A stretch of 64,000 nt of DNA from JAEUJM01 sp041918615 (GCA_041918615.1 JAYRVH010000007.1:213908-277907), one strand, 5' to 3'; positions 51,999 to 60,907 are shown, numbered from the stretch's first letter. The notes: generated by a model not told the origin, from the sequence alone. Translations and numbers: made by a program.

Positions 51999-52453
51999 CG
52001 TGCGCGCTCCAGCACTTCGAGCACCCGCCAGCGCTTCTTCTTCGACAGGGGCCGCGTCTCCTGGACACGCACCTTGTCGCCGACGTTGAGGTCGTTGTCC
52101 TCGTCGTGGACGTAGAGCTTGGTGGTGCGCTGCATGGTCTTGCTGTAGCGGCGATGGCGAACCCGGTCGGTGACGGCGACCACTGCGGTCTTGTCCATCG
52201 CGTTCGAGGTCACGAGCCCGTCACGGACCTTGCGGTTGTTGGCACGGCCGGCCGTGGCCTCGTCGGCGACCGCTTCGGCGGCGACAGGTTCGGCTGCGGG
52301 TTCGGCTGCGGGTTCGGCTGCGGGTTCGGCGACAGGTTCGGCTGCGACGGACTCGTCCGTGGGGACGGCGTCCGCAGCCACCTCGTCCGCAGCCACCTCG
52401 TCCGGTGTTGTCGCGTCAGCGGTGGCTTCGTCCGGCGTGGTCTCGTCGGTCAT
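51995..52453 (-). CDS. rpsQ: 30S ribosomal protein S17 with acidic repeat N-terminus
   Basis: 152 residues against about 85 usually. The first 70 are acidic and Ala-rich with repeated PAAE units, made by a 12-bp tandem repeat at 52289-52336. The S17 core follows: RKVRDGLVTSNAMDKTAVVAV, then KLYVHDEDNDLNVGDKVRVQETRPLSKKKRW. Confidence 0.95.
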   Translation of the reverse strand: MTDETTPDEATADATTPDEVAADEVAADAVPTDESVAAEPVAEPAAEPAAEPAAEPVAAEAVADEATAGRANNRKVRDGLVTSNAMDKTAVVAVTDRVRHRRYSKTMQRTTKLYVHDEDNDLNVGDKVRVQETRPLSKKKRWRVLEVLERAR

Positions 52454-52674
52454 GGTCGCTCCTCGTTCTCGAGTGCCTCGGCCGCGGCGATCTCACGGGC
52501 CCGCAGCTCGGTGTGCAGACGGGCGATCTCCCGCTTCAGGTCCTTCAGGCGGGAGTAGTTGTCGAGCTGGCCCGTGACGTGCTGGAAACGCAGGTTGAAC
52601 AGCTCCTGCTTCGTCTCGGTCAACCGGTCGAGGAGCTCGGCGTCGGACAGGTCGGGGATCACGGAGGGGGCCAT
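52450..52674 (-). CDS. rpmC: 50S ribosomal protein L29
   Basis: 74 residues, two helices: LSDAELLDRLTETKQELFNLRFQHVTGQLDN and the KREIARLHTELRARE helix. Overlaps both neighbours (TGATG with rplP, ATGA with rpsQ). Confidence 0.97.
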   Translation of the reverse strand: MAPSVIPDLSDAELLDRLTETKQELFNLRFQHVTGQLDNYSRLKDLKREIARLHTELRAREIAAAEALENEERP

Positions 52675-53090
52675 CAGAGCGCCTCGTCCCGCGCCACGAA
52701 GCGCGCCTTGATCGGCAGCTTCTGAATGGCGCGCTCGAGGGCCTGGCGGGCCACACCGGCGTCCGCGTACGACAGCTCGAACATGATCCGACCCGGCTTG
52801 ACCACGGCCACCCAGTGCTCGGGGTTGCCCTTGCCGGAGCCCATGCGGGTCTCTGCCGGCTTCTCGGTGACGGGCTTGTCGGGGAACACGTTGATCCAGA
52901 CCTTGCCGCCACGCTTGATGTGGCGGGTCATCGCGATACGGGCGGCCTCGATCTGGCGTGCGGTGATCCAGCCCGGCTCGAGGGCCTGGATGCCGTAGTC
53001 ACCGTGGGTGACGCTCGTGCCACCCTTGGCGGGGCCCTTCGTTCGACCCCGGTGCTGCTTGCGGTGCTTGACCTTCTTGGGCATCAACAT
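52674..53090 (-). CDS. rplP: 50S ribosomal protein L16
   Basis: 138 residues. MLMPKKVKHRKQHRGR start, GYGIQ-like GDYGIQALEPGWITARQIEAARIAMTRH, and RMGSGKGNPEHWVAVVKPGRIMFE. Normal. Confidence 0.98.
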   Translation of the reverse strand: MLMPKKVKHRKQHRGRTKGPAKGGTSVTHGDYGIQALEPGWITARQIEAARIAMTRHIKRGGKVWINVFPDKPVTEKPAETRMGSGKGNPEHWVAVVKPGRIMFELSYADAGVARQALERAIQKLPIKARFVARDEAL

Positions 53091-53094
53091 GGTG

Positions 53095-54000
53095 TCACTC
53101 GTCCCCTGGCCGGAAGTGGGGGGTCTCGGAATGCTCGCGGGTGGAGCGTTCGATCTCCTCTTCCTCGGCGAGCAGTCGCTCGAGCTCGGGGTCGGCCTCC
53201 TTGACGAGCGGGGCGACCTCTTCGGTCGCGGCAGCGACCTCGGCTTCGTCGGCCGGGCGGCGGCGGGCAGCCGACGACGACACGACCTTCCGCGGCTCGC
53301 CTGGCGCCGTGGGCTCTCCGACCGCGAGCGCAGCCTCTCGGGCGATCTTGTCCTCGGCGATCGTCTTGTAGGGCAGGATGTCGCCCTTGTAGATCCAGAC
53401 CTTCACGCCGATGCGGCCGTAGGTGGTCCGGGCCTCGCGGAAGCCGTAGTCGATGTCGGCCCGGAGGGTGTGCAGCGGCACCCGGCCTTCGCGATACCAC
53501 TCGGTCCGGGCCATCTCGGAGCCGCCGAGGCGACCCGAGCACTGCACGCGGATTCCGAGAGCGCCGGCCTTCTGGGCACTCTGCACTGCACGCTTCATGG
53601 CCCGGCGGAACGCCACCCGACCGGCGAGCTGATCGGCCACGCCCTGTGCGATGAGCGCCGCGTCGAGCTCGGGCTGCTTGATCTCCTGGATGTTCAGCTG
53701 CACCTGGGCATTGCCCGAGATCGCCGTGAGCCCAGCCCGGAGACGGTCGGCCTCGGTGCCGCGCCGGCCGATGACGATGCCGGGGCGGGCGGTGTGGACG
53801 TCGATCCGCAGGCGGTCGCGGGAACGCTCGACCTCGATACGACTGATGGCCGCGTGGGGAAGCTGGGTCATGAGGTAGTCGCGGATCTTCCAGTCCTCGA
53901 TGACGAAGTCCGCGTACTCGTTGCGGTTCGCGAACCATCGGGACTTCCAGTCGGTGGTGACGCCGAGGCGGAACCCGTACGGGTTGACTTTCTGGCCCAT
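53095..54000 (-). CDS. rpsC: 30S ribosomal protein S3
   Basis: 301 residues, longer than the usual 210-280. MGQKVNPYGFRLGVTTDWKSRW, the KH domain GIVIGRRGTEADRLR, and GRLGGSEMARTEWYREGRVPLHTLRADIDYG. The last 70 residues are a Glu-rich tail (PELERLLAEEEEIERSTREH). Confidence 0.97.
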   Translation of the reverse strand: MGQKVNPYGFRLGVTTDWKSRWFANRNEYADFVIEDWKIRDYLMTQLPHAAISRIEVERSRDRLRIDVHTARPGIVIGRRGTEADRLRAGLTAISGNAQVQLNIQEIKQPELDAALIAQGVADQLAGRVAFRRAMKRAVQSAQKAGALGIRVQCSGRLGGSEMARTEWYREGRVPLHTLRADIDYGFREARTTYGRIGVKVWIYKGDILPYKTIAEDKIAREAALAVGEPTAPGEPRKVVSSSAARRRPADEAEVAAATEEVAPLVKEADPELERLLAEEEEIERSTREHSETPHFRPGDE

Positions 54001-54692
54001 CAGTCCTGCTCCCCGTCCTCGGTGGACGCTTCGTCGGTGGTGTCGTCGATGACGGCGTCGTCGGTGACGGCGTCGTCGCTGCCCGCTTCGTCCGTGGCGG
54101 TCTCGTCCGTGGCGTCGGTCGATGCATCGGTCTCGTCGACCGGGGCCTCCTCGGGCTCGGGCGCCTCGGCCGCTGGCTCGGTGACCTCTGGCGCGGAGAC
54201 GTTGGGATCCTCGCCGCGGCTCCTGGCGACACGGCGCCGTCGCGAGGTCGCCGCATCGCGACCTCTGGCCTTGCCGCCGCTGGCCGCCTTGGCATCTTCG
54301 CGGTGGCGGATCTGCTGGAGCTGGGCCTCGGAGTAACGGCTCACGATCACCGTGATGTGGCAGGTGCGCTTGCGGATGCGCGTGGCCCGGCCCCGGGCAC
54401 GGGGACGCCAACGCTTGAGCGTGGGGCCCTCGTCGGCGTAGCAGGACGACACGTAGAGCTCGTCTGGCGACTGGGCGTCGTTGTGCTCTGCGTTCGCCAC
54501 CGCGGACGCGAGGCACTTGCGGATGACGATCGCGGGGTCGCGCTCGGAGAACTGGAGGATGTCGAGGGCGTGGGCCACCGGCTCGTCACGGATCAGGTCG
54601 AGCACCTCGCGGGCCTTGTAGGCCGAGAAGCGCACGTAGCGCACCTGGGCGCGTGTGCCCGGGCGTTCGTTCGTCTTGACGCCGAATGCCAT
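54000..54692 (-). CDS. rplV: 50S ribosomal protein L22 with acidic C-terminal tail
   Basis: 230 residues, twice the normal 110-120. The core (RYVRFSAYKAREVLDLIRDEPV; PTLKRWRPRARGRATRIRKRTCHITVIV) lines the exit tunnel. From about residue 130 comes a basic then strongly acidic Asp/Glu/Thr/Ala tail ending EDGEQD. Confidence 0.96.
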   Translation of the reverse strand: MAFGVKTNERPGTRAQVRYVRFSAYKAREVLDLIRDEPVAHALDILQFSERDPAIVIRKCLASAVANAEHNDAQSPDELYVSSCYADEGPTLKRWRPRARGRATRIRKRTCHITVIVSRYSEAQLQQIRHREDAKAASGGKARGRDAATSRRRRVARSRGEDPNVSAPEVTEPAAEAPEPEEAPVDETDASTDATDETATDEAGSDDAVTDDAVIDDTTDEASTEDGEQD

Positions 54693-54967
54693 CAGCGACC
54701 CGACCGTTCCTGGCCCGCGTGGAAGCGGAAGGTGCGAGTGGGGGCGAACTCGCCCAGCTTGTGACCCACCATCGACTCGGTGAGGTAGACGGGCACGTGC
54801 TTGCGGCCGTCGTGCACCGCGATGGTGTGACCCACCATCTCGGGGATCACCGTGGATCGACGAGACCACGTCTTGATGACGCTCTTCTCGCCCTTGGCGT
54901 TGAGCGCGTCGACCTTCTTCAACAGGTGATCGTCGACGAACGGGCCCTTCTTCAGGCTGCGCGGCAT
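54692..54967 (-). CDS. rpsS: 30S ribosomal protein S19
   Basis: 91 residues. MPRSLKKGPFVDDHLLKKV start, STVIPEMVGHTIAVHDGRKHVPVY and GHKLGEFAPTRTF. Five bp after rplB. Confidence 0.98.
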   Translation of the reverse strand: MPRSLKKGPFVDDHLLKKVDALNAKGEKSVIKTWSRRSTVIPEMVGHTIAVHDGRKHVPVYLTESMVGHKLGEFAPTRTFRFHAGQERSGR

Positions 54968-54972
54968 GGCAA

Positions 54973-55809
54973 CTACCTCCGGGTGCCGCGGGTACGTCGG
55001 CGGCGGACGATCAGCTTCTGGGATTCCTTGTTCTTGTCGCGGGTGCGACCTTCGGGCTTGCCCCACGGCGACACCGGGTGGCGGCCACCGGAGCTCTTGC
55101 CCTCGCCGCCACCCAGGGGGTGATCGACGGGGTTCATGGCGACACCGCGCGTCTGGGGGCGAACGCCCTTCCAGCGGTTGCGGCCGGCCTTGCCGATCTT
55201 GACCAGCTCGGCCTCGCTGTTGCCGACCTCGCCGACGGTGGCACGGCAGTCGATCGGCACCCGGCGCATCTCGGTGCTCGGGAGCCGCAGGGTGGCGTAG
55301 TCGCCCTCCTTGGCCACGAGTTGCACGCTGACGCCCGCGCTGCGGGCCAGCTTGGCGCCGCCGCCCGGCTTGAGCTCGATGTTGTGCACCGTGGTCCCCA
55401 CGGGGATGTAGCGCATCGGCAGGGCGTTGCCGGGGCGGATCTCGGAGCCCTGGCCACTCTGGAGAACGTCGCCGACCGCGACACGGTCGGGCGCCAGGAT
55501 GTAGCGCTTCTCGCCGTCGTAGTAGTGCAGGAGGAGGATGCGGCAGTTGCGGTTGGGGTCGTACTCGACGGCGGCGACCTTGGCCGGGACGCCGTCCTTC
55601 GTGCGCTTGAAGTCGATGATGCGGTAGCGCTGCTTGTGACCGCCGCCCTTGTGGCGGGCCGTCTTGCGGCCGTGGTTGTTGCGCCCGCCGGTGTTGGTCT
55701 TGGGCGCGAGCAGCGAACGCTCGGGCGTCGTCTTGGTGATCTCGGAGAAGTCGGACGACGTCTGGAAGCGACGGCCCGGACTGGTGGGCTTGCGTTTGCG
55801 AATGGCCAT
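54973..55809 (-). CDS. rplB: 50S ribosomal protein L2
   Basis: 278 residues. KPTSPGRRFQTSSDFSEIT start, GGRNNHGRKTARHKGGGHK, and the peptidyl-transferase-proximal MNPVDHPLGGGEGKSSGGRHP. Normal. Confidence 0.98.
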   Translation of the reverse strand: MAIRKRKPTSPGRRFQTSSDFSEITKTTPERSLLAPKTNTGGRNNHGRKTARHKGGGHKQRYRIIDFKRTKDGVPAKVAAVEYDPNRNCRILLLHYYDGEKRYILAPDRVAVGDVLQSGQGSEIRPGNALPMRYIPVGTTVHNIELKPGGGAKLARSAGVSVQLVAKEGDYATLRLPSTEMRRVPIDCRATVGEVGNSEAELVKIGKAGRNRWKGVRPQTRGVAMNPVDHPLGGGEGKSSGGRHPVSPWGKPEGRTRDKNKESQKLIVRRRRTRGTRR

Positions 55810-55819
55810 GAGCTGTCTC

Positions 55820-56110
55820 TTATCCCTCGAACAGATCGATCGAGTCACCCTCGGCCAGGGTGACGAGCGCGCGCTTGGTGTTGGGCCGCCGGCCGTAGGT
55901 GAAGGTCTTGCGGTTCCGCTTGCGCTTGCCCTTGCGGTTGAGCGTGTTGACCTTGAGCACCTTGACGCTGAAGATCTCCTGGACGGCGTCGCGGATCTCG
56001 GGCTTCGACGCGCTGGTGTGCACCCGGAACGTGTAGACGTTGGAGTCGAGCAGGCCGTAGGACTTCTCGCTCACGATCGGCTCGAGGATGACGTCGCGTG
56101 GATCTTTCAC
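55820..56110 (-). CDS. rplW: 50S ribosomal protein L23
   Basis: 96 residues: DVILEPIVSEKSYGLLDSNVYTF, and VKVLKVNTLNRKGKRKRNRKT; it forms the exit-site docking surface. GTG start overlapping the rplD stop. Confidence 0.97.
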   Translation of the reverse strand: MKDPRDVILEPIVSEKSYGLLDSNVYTFRVHTSASKPEIRDAVQEIFSVKVLKVNTLNRKGKRKRNRKTFTYGRRPNTKRALVTLAEGDSIDLFEG

Positions 56111-56778
56111 GATGCCTGCTCCTCAACCGATTCGTCGGTGGCGCCGTCGGTGGCGTCGTCGGACCCGGCCGCCGCGCCGCTCGACGGCTCACTGGTGGGC
56201 AGCGTCTCGCTGGTGAAGACGATCCAGTCGCAAACCAAGATGTCGTAGGCGTTGAGCTCGCCGACCAGCAGGGTGTGCACCTCGGGGAGATTGCGGAAGC
56301 TCTTCCATGCGCCCTCGTCGGTGGGGGCGAGGACCACGAGGATGCGGCCGTCGACGCCCAGGCTGGACAGCGCGGCGCGGGCGGCCTTGGTGGACGGCGT
56401 GTCCAGCCCCCAGCTGTCGACGACGAGGACCTTGTCGTCGGCGGCACGATCGGACAGGGCCGAGCGCAGCGCGAGCTTCACCATCTTCTTGGGCGTGCGC
56501 TGCTTGTACGAACGCGGCTTCGGGCCGAGGGCCACACCGCCGCCACGCCACTGCGGCGATCGGATCGAGCCCTGCCGGGCCCGGCCGGTGCCCTTCTGCT
56601 TCCACGGCTTGGCGCCGCCGCCGCGTACCTCGGCGCGGGTCTTGGTGCTCTGGTTGCCGCCACGGCGAGCCGCGAGCTGCGCGGTGACCACCTGGTGGAG
56701 CACGGCCTCGTTCGGCTCGATGCCGAAGACGGCCTGGTCGAGGTCGACCTTGACCGACTTGACCTTGGTGTCGGCCAT
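56107..56778 (-). CDS. rplD: 50S ribosomal protein L4
   Basis: 223 residues. TKTRAEVRGGGAKPWKQKGTGRARQGSIRSPQWRGGG is the tunnel loop; DSWGLDTPSTKAA follows. The last 25 residues are an added acidic Ala/Asp/Glu tail. TGATG overlap with rplC. Confidence 0.97.
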   Translation of the reverse strand: MADTKVKSVKVDLDQAVFGIEPNEAVLHQVVTAQLAARRGGNQSTKTRAEVRGGGAKPWKQKGTGRARQGSIRSPQWRGGGVALGPKPRSYKQRTPKKMVKLALRSALSDRAADDKVLVVDSWGLDTPSTKAARAALSSLGVDGRILVVLAPTDEGAWKSFRNLPEVHTLLVGELNAYDILVCDWIVFTSETLPTSEPSSGAAAGSDDATDGATDESVEEQAS

Positions 56779-57425
56779 CAGCTCTTCACCCCGGCTTTCA
56801 CGGCGTTGCGGATGAGGACGATGCCGCCCTTGGGGCCGGGCACCGCCCCACGCACGAGGAGCAGGTCGCGGTCGGCGTCGGCTTCGACCACCGTGAGATT
56901 GAGGGTGGTCACCTTCTCGCCGCCCATGCGTCCCGCCATGCGGGTGCCCTTGAAGACACGGGCCGGCGTGGCGCACGCGCCGATGGACCCGGGCATGCGG
57001 TGCACGCGGTGCGCGCCGTGCGAGGCCCGCTGGCCCTTGAAGTTGTGGCGCTTCATCACGCCGGCGAAGCCCTTGCCCTTGCTGACGGCCGTGACGTCGA
57101 TGAGGTCGCCCGAGGCCAGCACGTCGACCTTGATCTCCTGGCCGACCGAGTACTCGCCCACGTCGTCGAGCCGGAGCTCGACCAGGCGCACGCCGGCGTC
57201 GACACCGGCCTTGGCGAAGTGGCCCGCCTTCGGCTGAGACAGCTTCGCGGCATCGCGGTGGCCGAAGGTGACCTGCAACGCGCTGTAGCCATCGATCTCG
57301 GGGGTCTTGATCTGAACGATGCGGCAGGGCGCGACCTTGACCATGGTCACGGGCACGACGCGGTTGTTCTCGTCCCAGACCTGGGTCATGCCGACTTTCT
57401 CGCCGACGATTGCCTTTGTCGCCAT
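56778..57425 (-). CDS. rplC: 50S ribosomal protein L3
   Basis: 215 residues. IVGEKVGMTQVWDENNRVVPVTM start, GKGFAGVMKRHNFKGQRASHGAHRVHR (near the peptidyl-transferase centre) and AGRMGGEKVTTLNL. First gene of the truncated S10 operon: rpsJ is 6 kb upstream. Confidence 0.98.
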   Translation of the reverse strand: MATKAIVGEKVGMTQVWDENNRVVPVTMVKVAPCRIVQIKTPEIDGYSALQVTFGHRDAAKLSQPKAGHFAKAGVDAGVRLVELRLDDVGEYSVGQEIKVDVLASGDLIDVTAVSKGKGFAGVMKRHNFKGQRASHGAHRVHRMPGSIGACATPARVFKGTRMAGRMGGEKVTTLNLTVVEADADRDLLLVRGAVPGPKGGIVLIRNAVKAGVKS

Positions 57426-57480
57426 CCCGGTTGTACGTCTCTCTCGTTCGGACGGGTCGAAGTGTGCCCGTTCACGCGAA

Positions 57481-57513
57481 CGCTCCGCAGGAGGTCAGAC
57501 CCCCGGCGGAGCG
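57481..57513 (-). promoter_or_regulatory. Leader hairpin before rplC
   Basis: CGCTCCGC and GCGGAGCG form an 8-bp stem 56 bp before the rplC ATG. As rplC now starts its own transcription unit, this may be the leader or attenuator of that unit. Confidence 0.4.
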
Positions 57514-57664
57514 CGGTTGAAGTTTTGCCACGTGGTCCCTGCGAGCAGGCGCACATGGACGTCAGTTGCGAAGCCCGATCACCTTATCGGGACACGCCGG
57601 GTTCCCGCCAAACGGCGGAATCCTGCCCGGTCGGGCCTGCGGGGTCGGGCCTGCGGGGTCGTGG

Positions 57665-57829
57665 TCAGTTGCCGGCTTGGCGCCTGGCGTAGGAAACGCC
57701 GTAGGCCCCGGACCGTGCATGAAGGATCCCCGTGGCCACGACCCCAGAGGCGTGGGCGCGCCGATGACCCGGGTGGGTGCCGGTCACCGCTTCGATTGCG
57801 TCGACCAGAGCCTCGGGGCTGACGTCCAT
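57665..57829 (-). pseudogene. Collapsed 54-aa catalase gene (N- and C-terminal pieces fused)
   Basis: An intact 55-codon frame, ATG to TGA. Residues 1-36 (VDAIEAVTGTHPG, RRAHASGVVATG) match the N-terminus of the catalase at 61075-61992 and residues 38-54 (ARSGAYGVSYARRQAG) match its C-terminus; about 250 codons between are gone and the join is in frame. Both heme-ligand regions (His; Tyr) remain. It could be a remnant or a tiny expressed protein. Downstream DNA has two copies of GTCGGGCCTGCGGG. Confidence 0.6.
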
Positions 57830-57911
57830 CGACGGACACTAGCCCTGGGGGCCTGTCTCGACACCCGTCCGCGTCCGTTATTTGCAACTGTACCGGTAGG
57901 AAAGGTTGACT

Positions 57912-59048
57912 ATGGGCATGCGCGGACCGGACGACCCGACAGTCACCCACATCCACGGCATCGAGCTGCCCGATGAGGATCTCGTCGTCGCCCGGTCGAC
58001 CCCCGTCCGGCTCGTCCTCAAGCTCATCTACCTGATCGTCGGCATCGGCCTGTTCGTGGTCGCGCTCGGGTTGATGAAGAAGGGGTCGGCCGAACTCATC
58101 CCCGCGCTGGAAGGCTCGATCTTCACCGACAACGCCTGGAGCACCCTCGGCCTGGGCTGGATCGGGGCCTGCATCGTCCTGTCCGGATCGCCGGTCGCCG
58201 CCTCGGCCCTCACCCTGCTCGACGGCGGCGCGATCGACCGCACCCAGGCGTTCACCATGCTCACGGGCTCGCGGCTCGGGGCCGCCTTCGTGGTGCTCGT
58301 GGTCGGCGCGATCTACGCGCTGCGCAACAACGGGACCACGGGCCGACGGGCGCCGATCTCCATCGGGGTGCTGTCGCTGCTCATGACGATGATCACCTAC
58401 GTGCCGGGCGCCATCATCGGCTACCTGCTGCTGACCCGTGGATCCCTCGACGGCATGGACATCGGCACGTCCCCGCGACTCACCTCGCTCACCGACACGC
58501 TGTTCGGCTGGCCGGTCGACCTTGCGGTCGACCACCTGCCGGGCTGGATGCTCTTCCCGATCGGGCTCGGGACACTGCTCGTCGGGTTCTGGCTGTTCGA
58601 CAAGGTGCTCCCCAGCGTGGGTGGGGAGGAGCTCGAGCACCGGCCCGAGCAGTGGTACGAGCGCAAGTGGCCCATGTTCCTGCTCGGCTGTGGGGTGTGC
58701 ATGCTCACCCTGTCGGTCTCGGTGGCGCTCACCGTGCTCGTGCCTCTCGTGGCCAAGGGCCAGATCCGCCGGGCCAACACGCTGCCCTACATCGCCGGGG
58801 CCAACATCACCACGCTGGCCGACACGCTCGTGGCCGCGATCTTGTTGGGGAACCAGGACGCCGTGCGGGTGGTGGTGGCCGTCACCGTGGCGGTCACCGT
58901 GTGGACGCTGTTCCTCCTCACCTTCTGCTACCCGGCCGTCCGACGCTTCTGCCTGGGCGTGGCCCGCCGGGCCCTCGAGTCGCCGGCCCGCCTCGTCGGC
59001 TTCGTGGGTCTGCTCTTCCTCGTCCCCATGATCCTCATCGCCGTCTGA
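57912..59048 (+). CDS. Na/Pi-cotransporter-like membrane protein
   Basis: 378 residues, about eight membrane segments. Two inverted-repeat signature loops fit the NptA/PF02690 family: VLSGSPVAASALTLLDGGA and AGANITTLADTLVAAIL. AGGAAAGG lies 6 nt before the ATG at 57912. The transported ion is not provable from sequence. First of the accessory genes that split the S10 operon. Confidence 0.75.
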   Translation: MGMRGPDDPTVTHIHGIELPDEDLVVARSTPVRLVLKLIYLIVGIGLFVVALGLMKKGSAELIPALEGSIFTDNAWSTLGLGWIGACIVLSGSPVAASALTLLDGGAIDRTQAFTMLTGSRLGAAFVVLVVGAIYALRNNGTTGRRAPISIGVLSLLMTMITYVPGAIIGYLLLTRGSLDGMDIGTSPRLTSLTDTLFGWPVDLAVDHLPGWMLFPIGLGTLLVGFWLFDKVLPSVGGEELEHRPEQWYERKWPMFLLGCGVCMLTLSVSVALTVLVPLVAKGQIRRANTLPYIAGANITTLADTLVAAILLGNQDAVRVVVAVTVAVTVWTLFLLTFCYPAVRRFCLGVARRALESPARLVGFVGLLFLVPMILIAV

Positions 59049-59128
59049 CAGTCAGCCCAAGCCACCAACCTGCGCGCGTCTTCGCGGCCGGAGCGCCCAA
59101 GGTGCTCGCGAGTTGAGAGACTCGGGTC

Positions 59129-59908
59129 ATGACCGACCTGATGCCAGCGGCCTTCCTGGGCCACGGCAGCCCGATGAACGCCCTCGAGCACAACCGTTAC
59201 ACCGACGCCTGGCGGCTGTTCGGCGACTCCATCCCGTGCCCCCGAGCCATCCTCGCGGTGTCGGCCCACTGGTACATCAACGCCACGGCGGTGACCGCGC
59301 AGACGCAGCCGCCCACGATCCACGACTTCTACGGGTTCCCCGACGCCCTGTTCGCCGTCGAGTACCCCGCTCCGGGTGACCCCGCCCTCGCCCACCGGGT
59401 GGCCGAGGTGGTCGACCCCGTGTGGGTGGGCCAGGACCGCGACAGCTGGGGCATCGACCACGGCACCTGGTCGCTGCTCGTGCACGCCTTCCCCGACGCC
59501 GGCGTACCCGTGGTGCAGTTGTCCGTCGACGCGACGAAGCCGTGGGACTACCACCTCGACCTCGGCGCCCGCCTGGCCCCGCTACGAGACGAGGACGTGC
59601 TGATCCTGGCCAGCGGCAACGTGGTGCACAACCTGGGCCTGGTCGACTGGGGCAAGCCCGATCACGGAAACGACTGGGCCCGCCGCTTCGATGACGCCGC
59701 CCGCGCCGCCATCACTTCCGACCCTGCATCGATCCTGGCCCTCACCGACCACCCGGACCGGGTGCGCGCCGTCCCGACGCCCGACCACTTCCTGCCCCTG
59801 CTCTACCTCGCCGGCCTGGCCCAGTCCGCCGGCGAACCCTGCGCCACCCTGGTGGAGGGCTACGCCTACGGCTCGCTGTCCATGACCGCCTACACCCTCG
59901 GCCTGTGA
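59129..59908 (+). CDS. YgiD-type extradiol (4,5-DOPA) dioxygenase family protein
   Basis: 259 residues. FLGHGSPMNAL, VSAHWY, the PPTIHDFYGFP loop and GNVVHNL carry the metal-binding His of the LigB/YgiD family, which opens catechol rings. The physiological substrate is unknown. Overlaps the next gene (GTGA). Confidence 0.88.
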   Translation: MTDLMPAAFLGHGSPMNALEHNRYTDAWRLFGDSIPCPRAILAVSAHWYINATAVTAQTQPPTIHDFYGFPDALFAVEYPAPGDPALAHRVAEVVDPVWVGQDRDSWGIDHGTWSLLVHAFPDAGVPVVQLSVDATKPWDYHLDLGARLAPLRDEDVLILASGNVVHNLGLVDWGKPDHGNDWARRFDDAARAAITSDPASILALTDHPDRVRAVPTPDHFLPLLYLAGLAQSAGEPCATLVEGYAYGSLSMTAYTLGL

Positions 59909-60339
59909 GCACCTCCATCGACGACATCGAGGACATCAAACGCCTCAAGGCGCGCTACTTCCGCTGCCTCGACACCAAGGACTGGCCGGGCCTGCGGGCG
60001 GTGTTCACCGACGACGTGGTGGCCGACAGCACCGAGGCCGGCGGCAAGGTCATCACGGGCGCGGACGCGTTCATCGCCTTCCTCCAGGAGGTGCTCACCG
60101 GAGCGACCACCGTGCACCAGGGCCACATGCCCGAGGTCGAGCTCACCTCCCCCACCACCGCGACCGGCATCTGGGCCCTGCACGACATCGTGATCTGGCC
60201 CGCCGGCATGCGCCTCGACGGTCACGGTCACTACCACGAGACCCACACCAAGACCGACACCGGATGGCGCATCGCCACCTCCCGCCTCACCCGCCTCCAC
60301 ACCGACCTCCGCCCCGCCCCCGGGACACGCCCGGCCTAG
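59905..60339 (+). CDS. SnoaL/NTF2-like protein
   Basis: 144 residues: IEDIKRLKARYFRCLDTKDWPGLRAVFTDDVV is the classic SnoaL-like N-terminal helix pair, followed by HMPEVEL, GIWALHD and the GHYHETHTK strand. These small cone-shaped folds include cyclases, isomerases and dehydratases. Co-translated with the dioxygenase gene. Confidence 0.82.
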   Translation: MSTSIDDIEDIKRLKARYFRCLDTKDWPGLRAVFTDDVVADSTEAGGKVITGADAFIAFLQEVLTGATTVHQGHMPEVELTSPTTATGIWALHDIVIWPAGMRLDGHGHYHETHTKTDTGWRIATSRLTRLHTDLRPAPGTRPA

Positions 60340-60348
60340 CATCGACCG

Positions 60349-60864
60349 ATGCGCCGACCTCGCCTCCTCGTCGCCCTCGCCGCATCCATCGCGCTGGCCG
60401 CCGCCGGCGCGATGACGTCGCCGGCAGCCGCGCAGGTGGCGCCGACGGTGGCCGTCACCGCCGACCCGGACGTCGCCGAGTACACCGACCTCAGCAGTTG
60501 CGGTGCCGCTGCCGAGGTGCAGATGGGCGCCTTCGTGTTCACCCGGGACGACGCCACCACCGGCGTGAGCGTGGAGTACTCGCTCAGCGGCGACGCCGGG
60601 TTCGGCACCGACTTCGCCTCCGACCCGCTCCGGCTGGGCCACGTCGACCTGCTCGTCGGCGAGACGACCGCCACGATCCCGATCGAGCCCGTCGCCACCC
60701 TGCAGACCGGGCGAACCCTCACCCTCACCATCGAGTCGGGCCCCGACTACCTGGTCGGCTCCCCGGCGTCGGCAACCATCACCTTCGCCCTTGCCGTGGC
60801 CGACTGCGCCGCCCCACCTCCTCCGGCGGTCCCCCAGCCCCTCGCCCCCGCCTTCACCGGCTGA
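60349..60864 (+). CDS. Secreted Calx-beta-like protein
   Basis: 171 residues with a normal Sec signal peptide (MRRPRLLVALAASIAL...SPAAAQ, cleavage after AxA). The mature part resembles one Calx-beta-like sandwich (EYSLSGDAGFGTDFA, ATIPIEPVATLQTGRTLTLTI) and ends in a proline-rich stretch. No anchor seen, so probably released or wall-associated. Confidence 0.7.
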   Translation: MRRPRLLVALAASIALAAAGAMTSPAAAQVAPTVAVTADPDVAEYTDLSSCGAAAEVQMGAFVFTRDDATTGVSVEYSLSGDAGFGTDFASDPLRLGHVDLLVGETTATIPIEPVATLQTGRTLTLTIESGPDYLVGSPASATITFALAVADCAAPPPPAVPQPLAPAFTG

Positions 60865-60907
60865 GCCACCAGGATCCTGGATCGGCTCGAATCCCCTCGG
60901 AACCCAG

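Noticed and set aside
57906..57911. TTG start for the Na/Pi transporter-like gene
   Set aside because: The AGGAAAGG site is spaced correctly for the ATG at 57912, not for the TTG.
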